Assembly: GCA_951799425.1 (NCBI GenBank)
Contig: OX637394.1
Coordinates: 8,815,501-8,879,500, forward strand
Length of the DNA stretch: 64,000 nucleotides
Origin: Ilex aquifolium
Lineage: Eukaryota; Streptophyta; Magnoliopsida; Aquifoliales; Aquifoliaceae
Direction of reading: 5' to 3'
Part shown: positions 35,948 through 48,578 of the stretch, piece after piece
Layout: the number at the start of each line of letters is the position of its first letter
How positions within the stretch are numbered: the stretch's first letter is position 1
Program-made: the position numbers and the translations under genes
Notes under the pieces: generated by a model
What the model was told of the DNA's origin: nothing
The model's database searches: none
Seen by the model: the letters and a program-made list of their open reading frames with translations, nothing else

Positions 35948-36782
35948 CGGTCCGTTTGGTACAAAGAAAGGAAAGAAAGAATAAAGGAAAAGTGAAAAAG
36001 ATTAATCTTTCCATCTTAGAAGGAAAGAAAACTATTTCCCCTCCTTTTTATTTGGTAAGAGGGATATATTTTGTATCGTTTGGTAGTGAATGAAATATGA
36101 AAGGAAAGGAAAAAAAACATGCATGTCCAATTCACAATTCTACCATTAAATAGTGAATTGTGTATTGGTGCAGTAAATATATTAAAATATATTGAAGCGC
36201 CAAAAAGGAAAATTATATTTTTTTTTTTTTTTGATAGTGAAACGAGAGTCAACACCAAATCACCTCTTAAAAGAGGCAACCTGGTGAAGACTTATACACA
36301 CACACACAACCCCAAGGCTACCCGATGTGGGATAGCCCCAGTCCCGCCCGGTGAACATTGACGCACCCATTGGTTTTGGAGGACCGGGACCCACGACCGG
36401 GGCCCAGAGGCCACACACGCACACCACTCGCACACCGCTCAATTTTTCTTTTTTTTTGATAGTGAAACGAGAGTCAACACCAAATCACCTCTTAAAAGAG
36501 GCAACCTGGTGAAGACTTATACACACACACACAACCCCAAGGCTACCCGATGTGGGATAGCCCCAGGAAAATTATATTAAAAAGCATATTATCACACTTT
36601 TTCTTCTCACTTTCCGCCCACTGTGGGGGAGGGGAGGGGGGATAATGGGATAGAGGAAAATGCTCTCCCTCCACTGTTCATTTCCATCATACTTTCCTTT
36701 GATACAAAACATCTTTCCACCCACCCAACTTTTTTCCCACCATTTTTCATCCACCCAACTTTCCTTCAAACCAAATAAGACA
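35948..36782. mobile_element. MITE-like element with CCGTTTGG-type ends, split by a SINE dimer
   Basis: The left end GGTCCGTTTGGTACAAAG and the inverse of the right end (TTTGGTTTGAAGGAAAG) match loosely. TTA flanks both sides, which would fit PIF/Harbinger. The interior is rich in GGAAAG on the left and CTTTCC on the right, which pair. The SINE at 36219-36565 interrupts it. Confidence 0.5.
36219..36565 (-). mobile_element. Dimeric SINE-like retroposon with 12-bp target duplication
   Basis: GGAAAATTATAT flanks the unit (36207-36218 and 36566-36577). On the plus strand it starts with a T-run, the poly-A tail of a minus-strand element. A block with GATAGTGAAACGAGAGTCAA, GAGGCAACCTGGTGAAG, a CA run and GATGTGGGATAGCCCCAG occurs twice (about 36229-36345 and 36455-36565). 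Between the blocks lies a GC-rich head (36346-36440). The layout is one complete and one head-less copy in tandem, inserted as one piece. Confidence 0.78.
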
Positions 36783-37776
36783 TTAGGCCACCTCCAACCT
36801 AAACTCAAATTTAAGTCAATATTTGATTTAATACAAAACACTTCGATAGAGTAACTCAAATTTAAATGAGAACAAATTCAATTTAAATGATGACAAACCC
36901 AAATTTAAAAAAATGTGAAATATTTTGTAAGGTATAGTGAAATATGATTATTGAAGATTTAAGTAAAAATTTGAATCTCCCTTAATTAAAGTAAAATTTG
37001 AGTCTCTTTATTTGGTATGAGTTTGAGTAAAGGACTGTAACTTATTTTTCAGTCAAATTTAAATTTGAGTCAATATTTGAGTAATGATTAAAAATGCTCT
37101 TACGAAGCATTTGGTACGTGATAATATTTTTATATGGGAATGGAATGAATATAGCAATAGAATGGAATCTACATTACCATTCTATTTTTTGACAACAACT
37201 AGAATTAATTGTTATAATATAATTAAAAATTCACTCAAATATTTAGATAATTCCTAAACTTGGACTCGACCTAACCCTGAACCCTACTTCACACCCGGCT
37301 GGTACCTTGAACCCATTACTCGGGCCTAGACCTTAAACCCAACCCTAGACCTGGACTTGACCCCAAAACTGATCCGACCTCGAACTGGGACTTGACCTTA
37401 GACCCCAAACCTGACCCTAAGCCCGAAACTTGAACGTGAATCTCGAACCTAGACCCTGGGTGGATGTGGGTTGGTGGTGGTAATAGTGACAATGACCGAT
37501 GGTCATTGGGAAAAGAAAATACCACAAGATATTAAAGAATGATAAATCCTATGTTAGTGGGGATTAAGTATTTCATGATAATTGAAATAAATTTTTATTA
37601 TTATATACCAAATATTAAAATGAGTATCACTAAATAATAATCATTTCATTCTCATATTTTATTACTATCTAGCTAACGCAGCGTTAATAATACTTGACAA
37701 TTAGTAGATGCTGGAGTTATTTGTGTTTATTGGAATTCGTTCATTATGTATCATTTATCAATGATGATGCAGACTC
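36783..37776. other. Intergenic DNA with a degenerate GAACC/CTTGACC repeat
   Basis: The stretch 37255-37460 repeats words like CCTAGACC, TTGACC and GAACCC in loose tandem. No gene is recognised; the frame read over it at 37316-37525 is a by-product. Confidence 0.5.
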
Positions 37777-39324
37777 GTTACTGACAAGTCCAAATTTGAC
37801 CGGGCCGAGCCCAACTTGAACGGACCGAGAAACCCCAAAGGGATACTATTCGGAGCTGGGCCGTAAAACAATACAGAGGGCATAAAGGGAATTAGGCGGC
37901 TGTAAAACAATACGGAGGGCACAAAGGTAATTAGGCGACCGTAAAACAATACGGAGGACACAAAGGTAATTAGGCGGCCGCAAATCAATACGGAGTCCAA
38001 AGAACCCAAGCCCAAGGACGAAGGGGCGCCGCCCATGGGAGGCCACCCGCTTGGCCACGCCCAAGGGGGCGCCGCCCATGTAGGCACCTGCCTTGATCTC
38101 CTCTTCCTTTGCCTCCTGATTCCAATGAAGCCTCCTACAACTCAAGCCTAGCCCACTCCAACTCAAGCCTAGTCCAGTTTAGAACCTCCTCCGACGGAAT
38201 AGGGACACGAGGGAGAAAATATCGGGATACGCACCGGAGATCTAATCCTACCATAACTGTACTTACCAAAGTGGTGGAATCCTACCATAACTATACTTAC
38301 CAAAACAATGGTGACCGCCTCAACTCACCGCCTTAGTGAACCTATATAATGTAAGCTCTCTCTCTTGGAGAGGCATCTTGAGATCTACACACATGTTCAT
38401 CACCTCCTTGAGACCTCTACACCAAGTCTCTCTCCCTCTTTCCACCGAGAGCTTTGCACCAAGTCTCTCTCCCTCAATACACTGTAACTCTCCGGAGTAC
38501 CATTATTCATCAATAAAGAACATCAGGCCACCGCTGCCGTTCCCGAGAGTGGACGTAGGTCAACCGGACCGAACCACTATAAATCTCTGTGTTGATTATC
38601 TGTTTACAGTTTTGATTCATTGATTGTCATTGATTGCTCGTTAATTACTCGTTAATTGCATCACTATTCATACTTGACTGTTGATCTTGCCAAAGACAAT
38701 TTTGTGCATCATCAGTTTGGCGCCATCTGTGGGAAACGACTAAGTGTTCTACCACCTTGCTATTCCATGGCAATCACTACCAGATCAATGAGTCAACAGC
38801 CCGAGGACAACAACCCGGCTCACTGGGAGGAGGTTCCGCCTCCCCCCGCACCTTCGAGACCTTCTGCCACGGCGACTCCCGTCGTCGGACATCAACAACT
38901 CTTGCAGACCATGCAACTGCTCCAAGGAGGCGTCACCTCACCCTATGGGAAGAGCCCCACTCACCCTAACAAGAGAAGAGCAACAACCTAATCACCCAGG
39001 GCACCAAGCAGCACCCCGCCATGGAGGCCTCGCCAGAGCGCCCCAAGGCCACACCAGGGTACCCCTCGCCCAGTAGTCCCTCCTCAGCATACAGGGAACT
39101 CACATGTTCCCCCTCCTCATGTACCTGCGTAGAAGGACGAGAGAGAATGCCAATGACTCTCATCTATCCTTTATCGTTTTAGATTATTTATTCTGTTATT
39201 TATTATTTTATGAAATAACTTTCTACGAAGATTATTGTGTCCAGAATTGTTGTGCTTTCCTAAAATTTACAGACAGCTTACAAAAGTCTGAACATGATCT
39301 AGCAACAAGGTAGACAAAAGACGA

Positions 39325-39565
39325 GGGGTCTCGCCCCCTCTTACCAGGCACCCAGCCTCAGGCGCCCAATCTCAGGCACCCAGCAGCAGATGTCCAATCT
39401 CAGGCACCCAGCCTCAGGCGCCTAGCCTCAGGCACCTAGCCTCATGCGCCCAATCTCAGGCGCCCAAAAACAGGTGCCCAGTCTCAGGCGTCTAGCCTCA
39501 TGCGCCTAGCAGCTGATGCCCAACACAAGGCGCCCAGCAGCAGGGGCCCACCAGGCGCCCAGCTC
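39325..39565. repeat. Tandem CAGGCRCCCAGCCT repeat inside the LARD
   Basis: About twenty copies of a ~12-bp CTCAGGCGCCCAG-type word. Non-coding. Confidence 0.85.
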
Positions 39566-39944
39566 CTCAGCATCATCTTTCATCTCCTCCATCTCTATGG
39601 AGTGAGCCTCTGGCCTAGTAGCTCTCTCAAGTGCTACTCAAAGGTCAGCCCCAAGTTGAGCAGCCCTTTCATGCGCTAGCCTCAACTTCTCAGCAGCATC
39701 CTCTCGTGCCTGCCGTGCAAGCTACGCAGCATCCTCTCGTGCCTATCGCTCAAACCTTAACTGTTCTTCAGCAGCCTCATGTGCCCGCCTCTCCGCTGCC
39801 TGGACATCCATTGACTTCTTGATCTTCAGCGTATTTGTAAACAATCAGGGCAAAACAGCAGCTACCTATAGGCATTCAAAACCAAAAATATAAAGAAAGA
39901 AAGTCAAGTACAAAGCCAAAGAGGAGTGCGGGACACACTTAGTA

Positions 39945-40250
39945 AGCCTATGCTACGACAGTCATCACCCGAGACTATACGTAGCTCGGCCTATGACTCT
40001 GCTCTCGCGCAAATAGTCACCTAATAAGCCTCTGCTACGGCAGCCATCACCCGAGACTATACGTAGCTCGGCCTATGACTCTGCTCTCGCGCAAGTAGTC
40101 ACCTAATAAGTCTCTGCTACGGCAGCCATCACCCTAGACTATACGTAGCTCGGCCTATGACTTTGCTCTCGCGCAAGTAGTCACCTTGAAAGCCTCTGCT
40201 AAGGCAGCCATCTCCCGAAACTATACGTAGCTCGGCCTTTGATCATGCGG
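39945..40250. repeat. ~80-bp unit repeated four times inside the LARD
   Basis: Each unit has TCTGCTACGGCAGCCATCAC, ACTATACGTAGCTCGGCC and CTCTCGCGCAAGTAGTCACC. Units start near 39950, 40029, 40110 and 40192. Confidence 0.85.
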
Positions 40251-40959
40251 CTCTCTCATGGGACGTCCACAGCTCTGACTTTGCTCTCATGCAAATAGTT
40301 TGCCTCTCTCCAGGTAATCATGTTAGATATTTTAATGTTGAAATAACATTGTTTTCGTCAGGCATACTTTTCAAACTCAGGCTGTCCGCATTGGAGTCTC
40401 AACTCCTACAGCAGTGCAACAGCTAGCTCTAGTATACACAGAAGTCCCAGTTTGGGAAAGAGTGGGGGCACCACCGGGTCCCATCTCCCGAGAAGCAACT
40501 CAATAATCGAACCCTAACCGAGAAGCACTAGGGGCATAAAATATCGGTCTCTTGAGAAGAGGGAAAAACTCCACTCTAAAAGCAAAGAGAACCTCCACCG
40601 TGGCCCATGCATGCCAGACAGCACCAATCAGTGCCCAATCTCCTCCTGGTGCCGCCCAACTCTCCTTCTCGCTCAAAGGAGGCATCCAAAGCCGCTTGCA
40701 ATGCTCCTGCCTCGCCTGTCAAGCTAGCGCCGCCCAACAAGTCTCCCCCTACATTTTATGCCATACAGGGGTCCACGGCAAAGAAGGCGCCGCCCAGCAA
40801 GGTGTTGGCGTCGCCCATGGGGATGAGTCCTCCCATCTCGCCCAGTCTCCCATCTCACCTTCAAAACTGCCTAGTGCAAGACTCAAGCCACCAGCACATG
40901 AGAAGGCGTCGCCCACACTGCCCACGGACTCCTCGCCAAAGTCCTTCTTCACTTTGCAA

Positions 40960-41740
40960 AAAAAAAAAGTGGTGTGCAGGGAGCGGCGCCCAGGAAGTCC
41001 AAGCCAAAAGAAAGAAAAAAAAAAGGGCCAACGCCCAGGGAGGCGGCGTCCAAAAGAAAAAAGAAAAAAAAAAAAAAAGGAAGAAGCATGCGCCCAAGGC
41101 AAGGACGAAAGAAAGAAAAAAAAAAGAGGAAGGAGAGGGTGGCGCCCAAGCAGCCAAGGCAAAGAAGAAAGAAAGAAAAAAAAAAGAGAGAGAGGAACGA
41201 GAGTCCACGCCCAAGAGGGCGGCGCCCAAGCCAAAGGAAAAAAGAAAAGAAAAAAAAAAAAATGGAGCCAGCGCCCAGCACAAGCCAAAGAAAGAGACAA
41301 AAAAAAAAAAAGGAGGAGAAGGGTCAGTGTCCACGCCCAAGAAGAAAGAAAAAAAAAAAAAAAAAAAAAAAGGTCAGGAAGCCAACAAAGAGAAGATAAA
41401 AAAAAAAAAGAGGAGTCCACGCCCAAGAGGGCGGCGCCCAAGCAAGGAAAGGAAAGAAAAAAAAAAGATTGAAAGAAAGAGGGAGAAGGGAGGCAGCGCC
41501 CAGGGAGACCAAGCAAGGGAAAGAAAAAAAAGAAAAATGAAGTCCACGCTCAAGAGGGCGGCGCCCAAGCTAGGGGAAGGAAGAAAAGAAAGAAAAAAAA
41601 AAAAGAAAGGAGGCAGCGCCCAAGCTAAGGGAAAGAAAAAAAAAAAAGTCAGCAAAGGGCAACGCCCAAGCCAACAGAAAGCAAAAAAAAAAAAAAAAGT
41701 CAAAGATGGTGGGCTAGAATTTTTTTTAAAAAAAAAAATC
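40960..41740. repeat. Purine-rich minisatellite with GGCGCCCAAG words inside the LARD
   Basis: A-runs and AAGAAAG blocks alternate with GTCCACGCCCAAGAGGGCGG-type words at 50-110-bp spacing. The Lys-rich frames on the plus strand and Phe-rich frames on the minus strand are consequences of this composition, not genes. Confidence 0.85.
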
Positions 41741-42831
41741 CGATACCAATAAATTCAGTCAGTCTCCAAAGAAGGAAAAACAACTACAATGCAGAGCAAG
41801 GAAACGCCTATTCAAGCGAAGACGAAGTACATGTCCACAACATTTTCCTCCCACAGAAGTCAGAAGCTTGGAGCATGGAGCATGGGGGGCAAATGACGAG
41901 TCCAAATTTGACCGGGCCGAGCCCAACGTGAACGGACCGAGAAAGCCCAAAGGGATACTATTCGGAGCTGGGCTGTAAAACAATACGGAGGGCATAAAGG
42001 GAATTAGGTGGCCGTAAAACAATACGGAGGGCACAAAGGTAATTAGGCGGCCGTAAAACAATACGGAGGGCACAAAGGTAATTAGGCGGCCGCAAATCAA
42101 TACGAAATCCAAAGAACCCAAGCCCAATGACCAAGGGGCGCCGCCCATGGGAGGCCACCTGCTTGGCCACGCCCAAGGGGGCGCCGCCCATGTAGGCGTC
42201 TGCCTTGGTCTCCTCCTCCTTTGTCTCCTGATTCCAATGAAGCCTCCTACAACTCAAACCTAGCCCACTCCAACTCAAACCTAGTTCAGTTCAGAACCTC
42301 CTCCGACGGAATAGGGACACGAGGGAGAAAATATCGGGATACGCACCGGAGATCTAATCCTACCATAACTGTACTTACCAAAGTGGTGGAATCCTACCAT
42401 AACTATACTTACCAAAACAATGGTGACCGCCTCAACTCACTGCCTTAGTGAACCTATATAATGTAAGCTCTCTCCCTTGGAGAGGCATCTTGAGATCTAC
42501 ACAAATGTTCATCACCTCCTTGAGACCTCTACACCAAGTCTCTCTCCCTTTTTCCACCGAGAGCTTTGCATCAAGTCTCTCTCCCTCAATACACTGTAAC
42601 TCTCCGGAGTACCATTATTCATCAATAAAGAACATCAGGCCACCGCTGCCGTTCCCGAGAGTGGACGTAAGTCAACCGGACCGAACCACTATAAATCTCT
42701 GTGTTGATTATCTGTTTACAGTTTTGATTCATTGATTGTCATTGATTGCTCGTTAATTACTCGTTAATTGCATCACTATTCATACTTGACTGTTGATCTT
42801 GCCAAAGACAATTGTGTGCATCATCAGTTAC

Positions 42832-43637
42832 GATGAGCTTCTTATATGATGTCCACTAGCTTATAAAATGTAACCCATAATTTCTTCGTAAGTTTTCAAG
42901 TTTAAAGAAAACTTGGGCTACTATCAACTTAACTGGGCTTTCCAGAACTTGACATTCTTTGTAAAGATTCATGTTCGAGTGACTTGCCATTTATCATGGG
43001 CTTGTACAATGAGCCCACACAACAGTTGGCAGGCCTAGTCCCTGTAAGGCCATGCTGGACCAAAGAGCAAATGGCCCATGATTAGAGTCTTTTCTCAATT
43101 TGTGCCCCAACAAGTCTCACCTATGCACAAAATAACCTTGAGTATCCAAATCCCTTCTAAGAAATTTTAATTCAATTTGTTTGAAGGTTAAAACGCCCAT
43201 CATTAATTCATGTAACACCCACTATTTATAAGTGAGTCATGTGGAGCTAACATGGCTGGCTACATAAAAAGTATGGCCAAATCAAGATGAGACGTGACTG
43301 ACGGTCAGAGGCTGAATCGGGCCACCACTTGGGATGGGAGTGACTCAGCCCCAGTCTAGTCGCATCCTCCAACCTGCTTGATAAGTAGCTTACTGCCACT
43401 CTTGTGTTTTTATTTTCTCCGTTTGTAATTCGTAGATTATGATCTCAAATTAAAAGCGAATATTAAAATTATTTTACTAGAGAAAAAAAACTTAAATATT
43501 TTTGTTTTCTAATCTCAAAAGCTGAGACCTATGGTCAATATCAACTAATAGAAAAGTACAAATCCCTTTTCCTTTGTGTTTGATTATTGGGTTTCAATTT
43601 TTATGTTTTTCTTAAAAAAAAAAATTCATTTCACCTT
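42832..43637. other. Intergenic DNA, nothing recognised
   Basis: No coding or repeat structure that I can name. Confidence 0.45.
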
Positions 43638-43843
43638 CTTTTTTTTTTGTAACGAGGAACCTCTCCAAGCCAGACTCACATTAGACACATGCCTACAAAA
43701 GTAAATCTCGGATATGTATAATTATCTGCAAACTAAAGTATCAGATAAGTTTAAGAGTCACCAGCAATGATTGAACTTAAGACGTTCAGATTTATGGTTC
43801 GTCCCAAGTCCAACCTCACACCACCGAGCTACCAGTGCGGGTT
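43638..43843 (-). mobile_element. tRNA-derived SINE-like element (minus strand)
   Basis: The T-run at 43638-43648 is the tail. At the other end, on the minus strand, GGTAGCTCGGTGGTGTGAG resembles a pol III A-box and AAGTTCAATCATTG a B-box. The flanks CATTTCACCTTC and AATTTCAACCT could be a worn target duplication. Confidence 0.55.
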
Positions 43844-44721
43844 AAATTTCAACCTATCTATTGCCATCGGCTTATTCACAGCTGGGGTGATACATTACCT
43901 AAATGAAATATTTGAATTTGAGAGCTTAAAAAAAACTAAACCTAGGTGTCAAGTTATGATATCTGACTCGGTTAGGTTGGTGAAGAAGCCAATTTTTCTC
44001 ATAATTCTTCAAGATTTCATACATAATGGGAGGAGGCACTCAATGAAGGTGTAATCAATGGTGGACGGACTAGGGTGTGGCTTATGCATGTGGTTGGTGA
44101 ATTCAGCTATTCCCTTGAATGAATTCCACAACATCATCACCCTCATTTTATGGATTAATACCCCTTCCCTTTCCCTTCCCATAGCTATCATAATTTTTCA
44201 AAATATTTGTCAAATTTCACATCCCGGATCAAAATAAGTAGTTGAATCAGTAAATCACATTGAGCCACGACAACCCAATTAATAAACATGTAGAATTCGT
44301 GTCAAATCATCAAACCCAACTAACTAAACAGAACTAGTTGATGTTTGCTCATGTTACTTAATAGCATTATTGGAGCCACGTACTTACCAAAACCTAGTTA
44401 CTAATCTTGTAAAGTTGTATGTATCCTCAAGGCACACCACCATCGTTATGAAATCATTTTTCATGGATGCGATTTTGCTACAATACAAATTATTTTTTTC
44501 TCAAAAAAAAAAAAAACAAATTACGATTACATAACAAAGTAGGTAACTTTTTCTTTAATACTATTTAATCACGAATAATTCTATGATACCGAAATTACAT
44601 TCTTTTGTATCATACCATAAAGTTATTCTCTGTTATTGATATTATTTTAAATTATTATAATTATTAATAGTGAAAATAATAAAAATAATAAAATTTTACA
44701 CATTTTGTGAGTGATTGATTT
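43844..44721. other. Intergenic DNA, nothing recognised
   Basis: Short frames only (43767-44054, 44009-44191) with no domain. Confidence 0.45.
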
Positions 44722-45120
44722 TAGGGTAAATTTCACTCCCACCCCTTGACATTTGGTTATATTACATGAACACCCTTTTACATTTCAAAAATGACACTGA
44801 TACCTCAAATACCGTTAACGAAAGTGAGAACATGATAATAATGTTCTTCGTTCTAAATGGAAAAAAAGAAAAAGAACCTCATACGAACGCCACTTCCCAA
44901 TAGTGTCCGCCACTCACAACCACCAACACCACTTCCCACTAGTGTCTGTCACCCACCAGTGTCCGCCGCCAACAATCACACACCACCACAAAAAAGCAAT
45001 CACCGCCAAAACCCAAAAAACTCAAAACCCAAACCTACCTCCTCCAAGGCACAACCAACACACCTCAAAATCAACAACCTGCCTTAGCTACCCACCACTT
45101 TTAGCCATCAGCATCACAAG

Positions 45121-45151
<31 letters not shown>

Positions 45152-45632
45152 CTTTCAATTTTTCATATCTGAGTTCTTCATAGCCAAATGGAGCAAAGAG
45201 AGAGAATTTTCAAATTTTTGATATCTAAGTTTTTTCAATTTTCAAATCTAAGTTCTTCATAGTCAAAGGGGCACTGTATCATCCATCAACCACACACACA
45301 GAGAATCTCAGGTAGTTGGGAGGGGGGTTTGGTTGTGGGTGTTGCAGAGTAGGACAGTGATTTGTTGGTTTCTCGTTACCAAAAGGCCAGTGTTGGGTTG
45401 TGGACTCACAGTGCTTGGTGGATTTCACTGGAAGGTGGGTTGTGGCGGTGGAGATTGATTATTTGGTGGGTTTGTGTTGTGGAGGTAAAATTTGCTCAAT
45501 GAGATTATTAATCTCAATGATATATAAGGGTAAAAAGACGTCTCTATGTTATTTTTGAAATGTAAGGGGGTGTCTGAATAATAAAATCAAATATCATGGA
45601 GTGCGAGTGCGAGTGTAATTTATCCTTAATTT
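44722..45632. mobile_element. Non-autonomous TIR element, about 0.9 kb
   Basis: The left end TTAGGGTAAATTTCACTCCC pairs with the inverse of the right end (AAGGATAAATTACACTCGC). Both then share a TTACATTTCAAAAATRAC block (44778 and inverse at 45551). The interior holds a GA run (45119-45148) and CCAC-rich sequence but no transposase. The superfamily is not decided; the ends recall Mutator-like elements. Confidence 0.6.
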
Positions 45633-45662
45633 TAAGAAAAGTATGGTGGTACGATAGTCTAA

Positions 45663-46130
45663 GGCCCGTTTGCTTCGAGTATTAAATTTGGGTGGTATTA
45701 GATATCATTTTCATTCCACTCTTATCCAATGGTATACTATACCCGGTCTTAAACTTTATCTCATCTTTCCCCTTGTTTGTTTGTCACAAACATTATCTGT
45801 TACCTACTTAAAAAAGTCAACAATTACGGTTATGACCTGTAAAAAGACAATTGTAATCTTGTAACCTTAAAAAGACAATTGTACATGAGGGCATTTGTGT
45901 CAATTTGCATGTTTGTACTTAACCCATGAAAATAATACCAGGAGGGAGGTGGTATTCAATAATACTATCTACAAGGCATTATGACTACTGTTCATATCGG
46001 GTCGGTATTATGACCCGAAAAATAGTACTAGCTGTAAAATGTTAAACAAACAAGTTATAAGGTGGGTTCCACGTATTATTTCCCTAATACCACCCTCTTG
46101 TACCACCCTTATACTTGAAGCAAACGGGCC
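45663..46130. mobile_element. MITE with GGCCCGTTTGCTTC ends, 468 bp
   Basis: GGCCCGTTTGCTTCGAGTAT and the inverse of the right end (GGCCCGTTTGCTTCAAGTAT) pair, followed by GGGTGGTA and GGTATTAG blocks. The target duplication is not clean (TAA against ATA). The GGCCCGTTTG type is common among plant Tourist and hAT MITEs. Confidence 0.75.
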
Positions 46131-47204
46131 ATATTATAGACAAATATGTTTCCAGTCCAGGTGGCTTTAAAGGGCTGCCATGTCATTGTCTATTTATTCC
46201 AAGGTGGAAAGCCAGACTCCTGTTAAACAGGCATTTTCAGTCTTGCAGACAGTTGCACCCAAATTGGTGAACATAGGCAGGCGTGTTATGTCTCGTGGTG
46301 GCCCGTCACTTCAAGAATGAGAGTTCTCATCATCCATATTTCATACCCAATAAACAGCTTTACCTGTCATGCGTCTCTCTATTTAAAACCAAATTTGAAT
46401 CGAATGCCATCAAAGACGCCCGTCCTTGTTTAGAGAGAGAGAGAGAGATGTGCCTGCCAATGCCATGGCCCTAAAAAATTGACAAAAATGTTGATGCGGT
46501 TGGAGATATTATTCCTAGCTTAGGTTGGAAGTTAGCAAACACATCACGTGGAGAGGATCCGAGATAAGGATGGGATTGATGTACCCCAAAATAAAAAAAT
46601 GCATCCGTGGCCGCACAAACACTTTGTCTCAATCTTTTAAGTATCTCCACCCCCCACATGCTTATGGTTATGCTTTAATCATCTCATCTCAGCTCATCTC
46701 ACCCACATGCAATCTTGTTTCGAATTTTATACCCCCCTCCCCATCTTCCTTTCTCCCGGTTATATTTTTTAGTCATTCTCTTTTGATGTACACAATTATC
46801 AAATCCGTGATAAATGTGGGGAGCAAGTGCCCGCTTTTTACCAAACATGGCTCCGCCACTGCAACTGTGGTGATTGGATTTGATGTAGTGGTGGTGGTTG
46901 GGTCGAGTGACAATGATGATAGCATGCCACTGGTGAAATGTTGGAAGTGGCGGTGATTACTACCATGGGATGATGGAGCTATGGTGGGGGATATGATTAT
47001 GGCAACGACAGTGGCGGTGGAGTGATTGTCATTGTAGTATCTGGTGAGAAATTTTATTTAGGGGTGAATACATTAACTATAAACTTAAAAATTTTTTCCT
47101 CTACGTGACAAAAATAACATAATATATTTAAATTTATTATATTATATTTGATATTAAAACATTTATTAGATACAAAAGGGTTCAACATCGATAGGCATAA
47201 CATA
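46131..47204. other. Intergenic DNA, nothing recognised
   Basis: It contains GAGAGA (46432-46449) and TA microsatellites (47200-47222). The frame at 46525-46956 has no known domain. Confidence 0.45.
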
Positions 47205-47786
47205 TATATATATATATATATATAATAAAGTAGCTTACAATTCAAATTTCAAAAATAAATAAAATAATTTTTGTTTTTTGCGGTTCAGATCGCTTTAAAT
47301 TTTACTTTAAAGTTAATCTAACGGCTAATATTAACACCCTAAATTTAATAGGAAAAATAGACCCCTAAGGGTGTGTTTGAAGTGACTTTTTAAAAGTACT
47401 TCTAAAAATTATTTCTCATAAGTACTTTAAAAAAAAAATAGTGTTTGAAACCGCCCCACCACTATCTCTACCACCACCACCGCCACCACCACTACCTCTA
47501 CCACTACCGCCGCCACCATCACCGCCACCACCACCATCGCCACTACCGCCGTTGTCGTTGCCCCCATTGCTACTGCCACCACCGTCGCCCCCACCACGGT
47601 CATTGCCACCAACTACAACCATCACCGTCTCCTACCACCACCACCTATCACCTCCACTACAACCGATGCTTAAATTCATTTATCTTTCATCTATGTTTGT
47701 GATTTGATTTTGGATATGAATACAAATATGTTTATTTTTTATCATTTTTTATTACTCTTTGCTTTCAGGCACAGGCAATAACTAGT
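47205..47786 (+). mobile_element. Non-autonomous Helitron with triplet array (copy 2)
   Basis: Same family as 34590-35391. It ends AATAACTAGT at 47786 after GGCACAGG. The array of CCACCR triplets is at about 47450-47640. It is joined directly at its 3' end to the next copy. Confidence 0.75.
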
Positions 47787-48578
47787 ATATAATAAAGTAG
47801 CTTACAATTCAAATTTCAAAAAATAAACAAAAATGACTTTTGCTTTTCGCGGTTCAGAACACTTTAAATTTTACTTTAAAATTAATCTAACGGCTAATAT
47901 TAACACCCTAAATTTAATAGGAAAAATAGTCCCCTAAGGGTGTGTTTAGAGTGACTTTTTAAAAGTACTTCTAGAAATTATTTATCATAAGTACTTTAAA
48001 AAAAAAATAGTGATTGAAACTGCTGCACCACTACCTTTACCACCACCACCACCACCTCCACTACCACTACCTCTACCACCACCGCCGTCTCCGCCACCAC
48101 CACCGTCGTCGCAGCCACCACCACCGCCATCCTTATAGCCATCGCCGCCACCACCATCGTCGCTGTCGCCATCGCCACCACCACCACCACCACCACCGTC
48201 GCCAGCGTCGTCGCCGCCACCACCACCGCCGCCATCGCCATCGCCACCACCATTGTCGCCGCCACCGTTGCCACCACTATCACCGCCGCCCTCGCCACCG
48301 TTGCCGTCGTCGCTGCCACCACCACCATCGTCGTCACCACCGTCGCCGCCGCCACCACCGATGCCATCGTCGTCGCCGCCACCACGGTCATTGCCACCCA
48401 CCACCACCATCACCATCTCCTACCACCACCACCTCTCACCCCCCACTACAACCGATGCTTAAATTAATTCATTTGTCTCTCCTCTATTTTTGTTATTTGA
48501 TTTTGGATATGAATACAATATGTTTATTGTTTACCATTTTTTATTATTCTATACCTTCAGGCACAGGCAATAACTAAT
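47787..48578 (+). mobile_element. Non-autonomous Helitron with triplet array (copy 3), tandem to copy 2
   Basis: It starts ATATAATAAAGTAGCTTAC immediately after the CTAGT of copy 2 and ends AATAACTAAT (CTAAT, still CTRRT) at 48578. The triplet array is at 48025-48440. The His-, Pro- and Gly-rich frames over it are not genes. Confidence 0.75.

Larger units (their letters stand above)
37782..42826 (+). mobile_element. Non-coding LTR retrotransposon (LARD type), 5.05 kb, with target duplication
   Basis: Two 933-bp LTRs (37782-38714 and 41894-42826) begin TGACRAGTCC and end GCATCATCA. They are flanked by the 5-bp duplication GTTAC (37777-37781 and 42827-42831). The primer site region is TTTGGCGCCATCTGTGGGA at about 38716, as in many plant Ty3/gypsy elements. 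A purine tract (ATGGGGGGCAAA) precedes the right LTR. The 3.2-kb interior has no recognisable gag or polymerase and is built of tandem repeats and a purine-rich tract. It is a large retrotransposon derivative that needs a helper. By eye about 30-35 LTR differences (about 96% identity) suggest a few million years. Within each LTR a ~40-bp GTAAAACAATACGGAGGGCA unit is repeated about four times, and CCTATATAATG serves as a TATA-like box. Confidence 0.9.

Noticed and set aside
40552-41752. Long Lys-rich (plus) and Phe-rich (minus) frames
   Set aside because: They arise from the purine-rich minisatellite inside a non-coding LTR element; five frames are open over the same bases.
46525-46956. 143-codon plus-strand frame
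   Set aside because: Low similarity to anything I know, with proline- and valine-rich simple stretches and no gene context.
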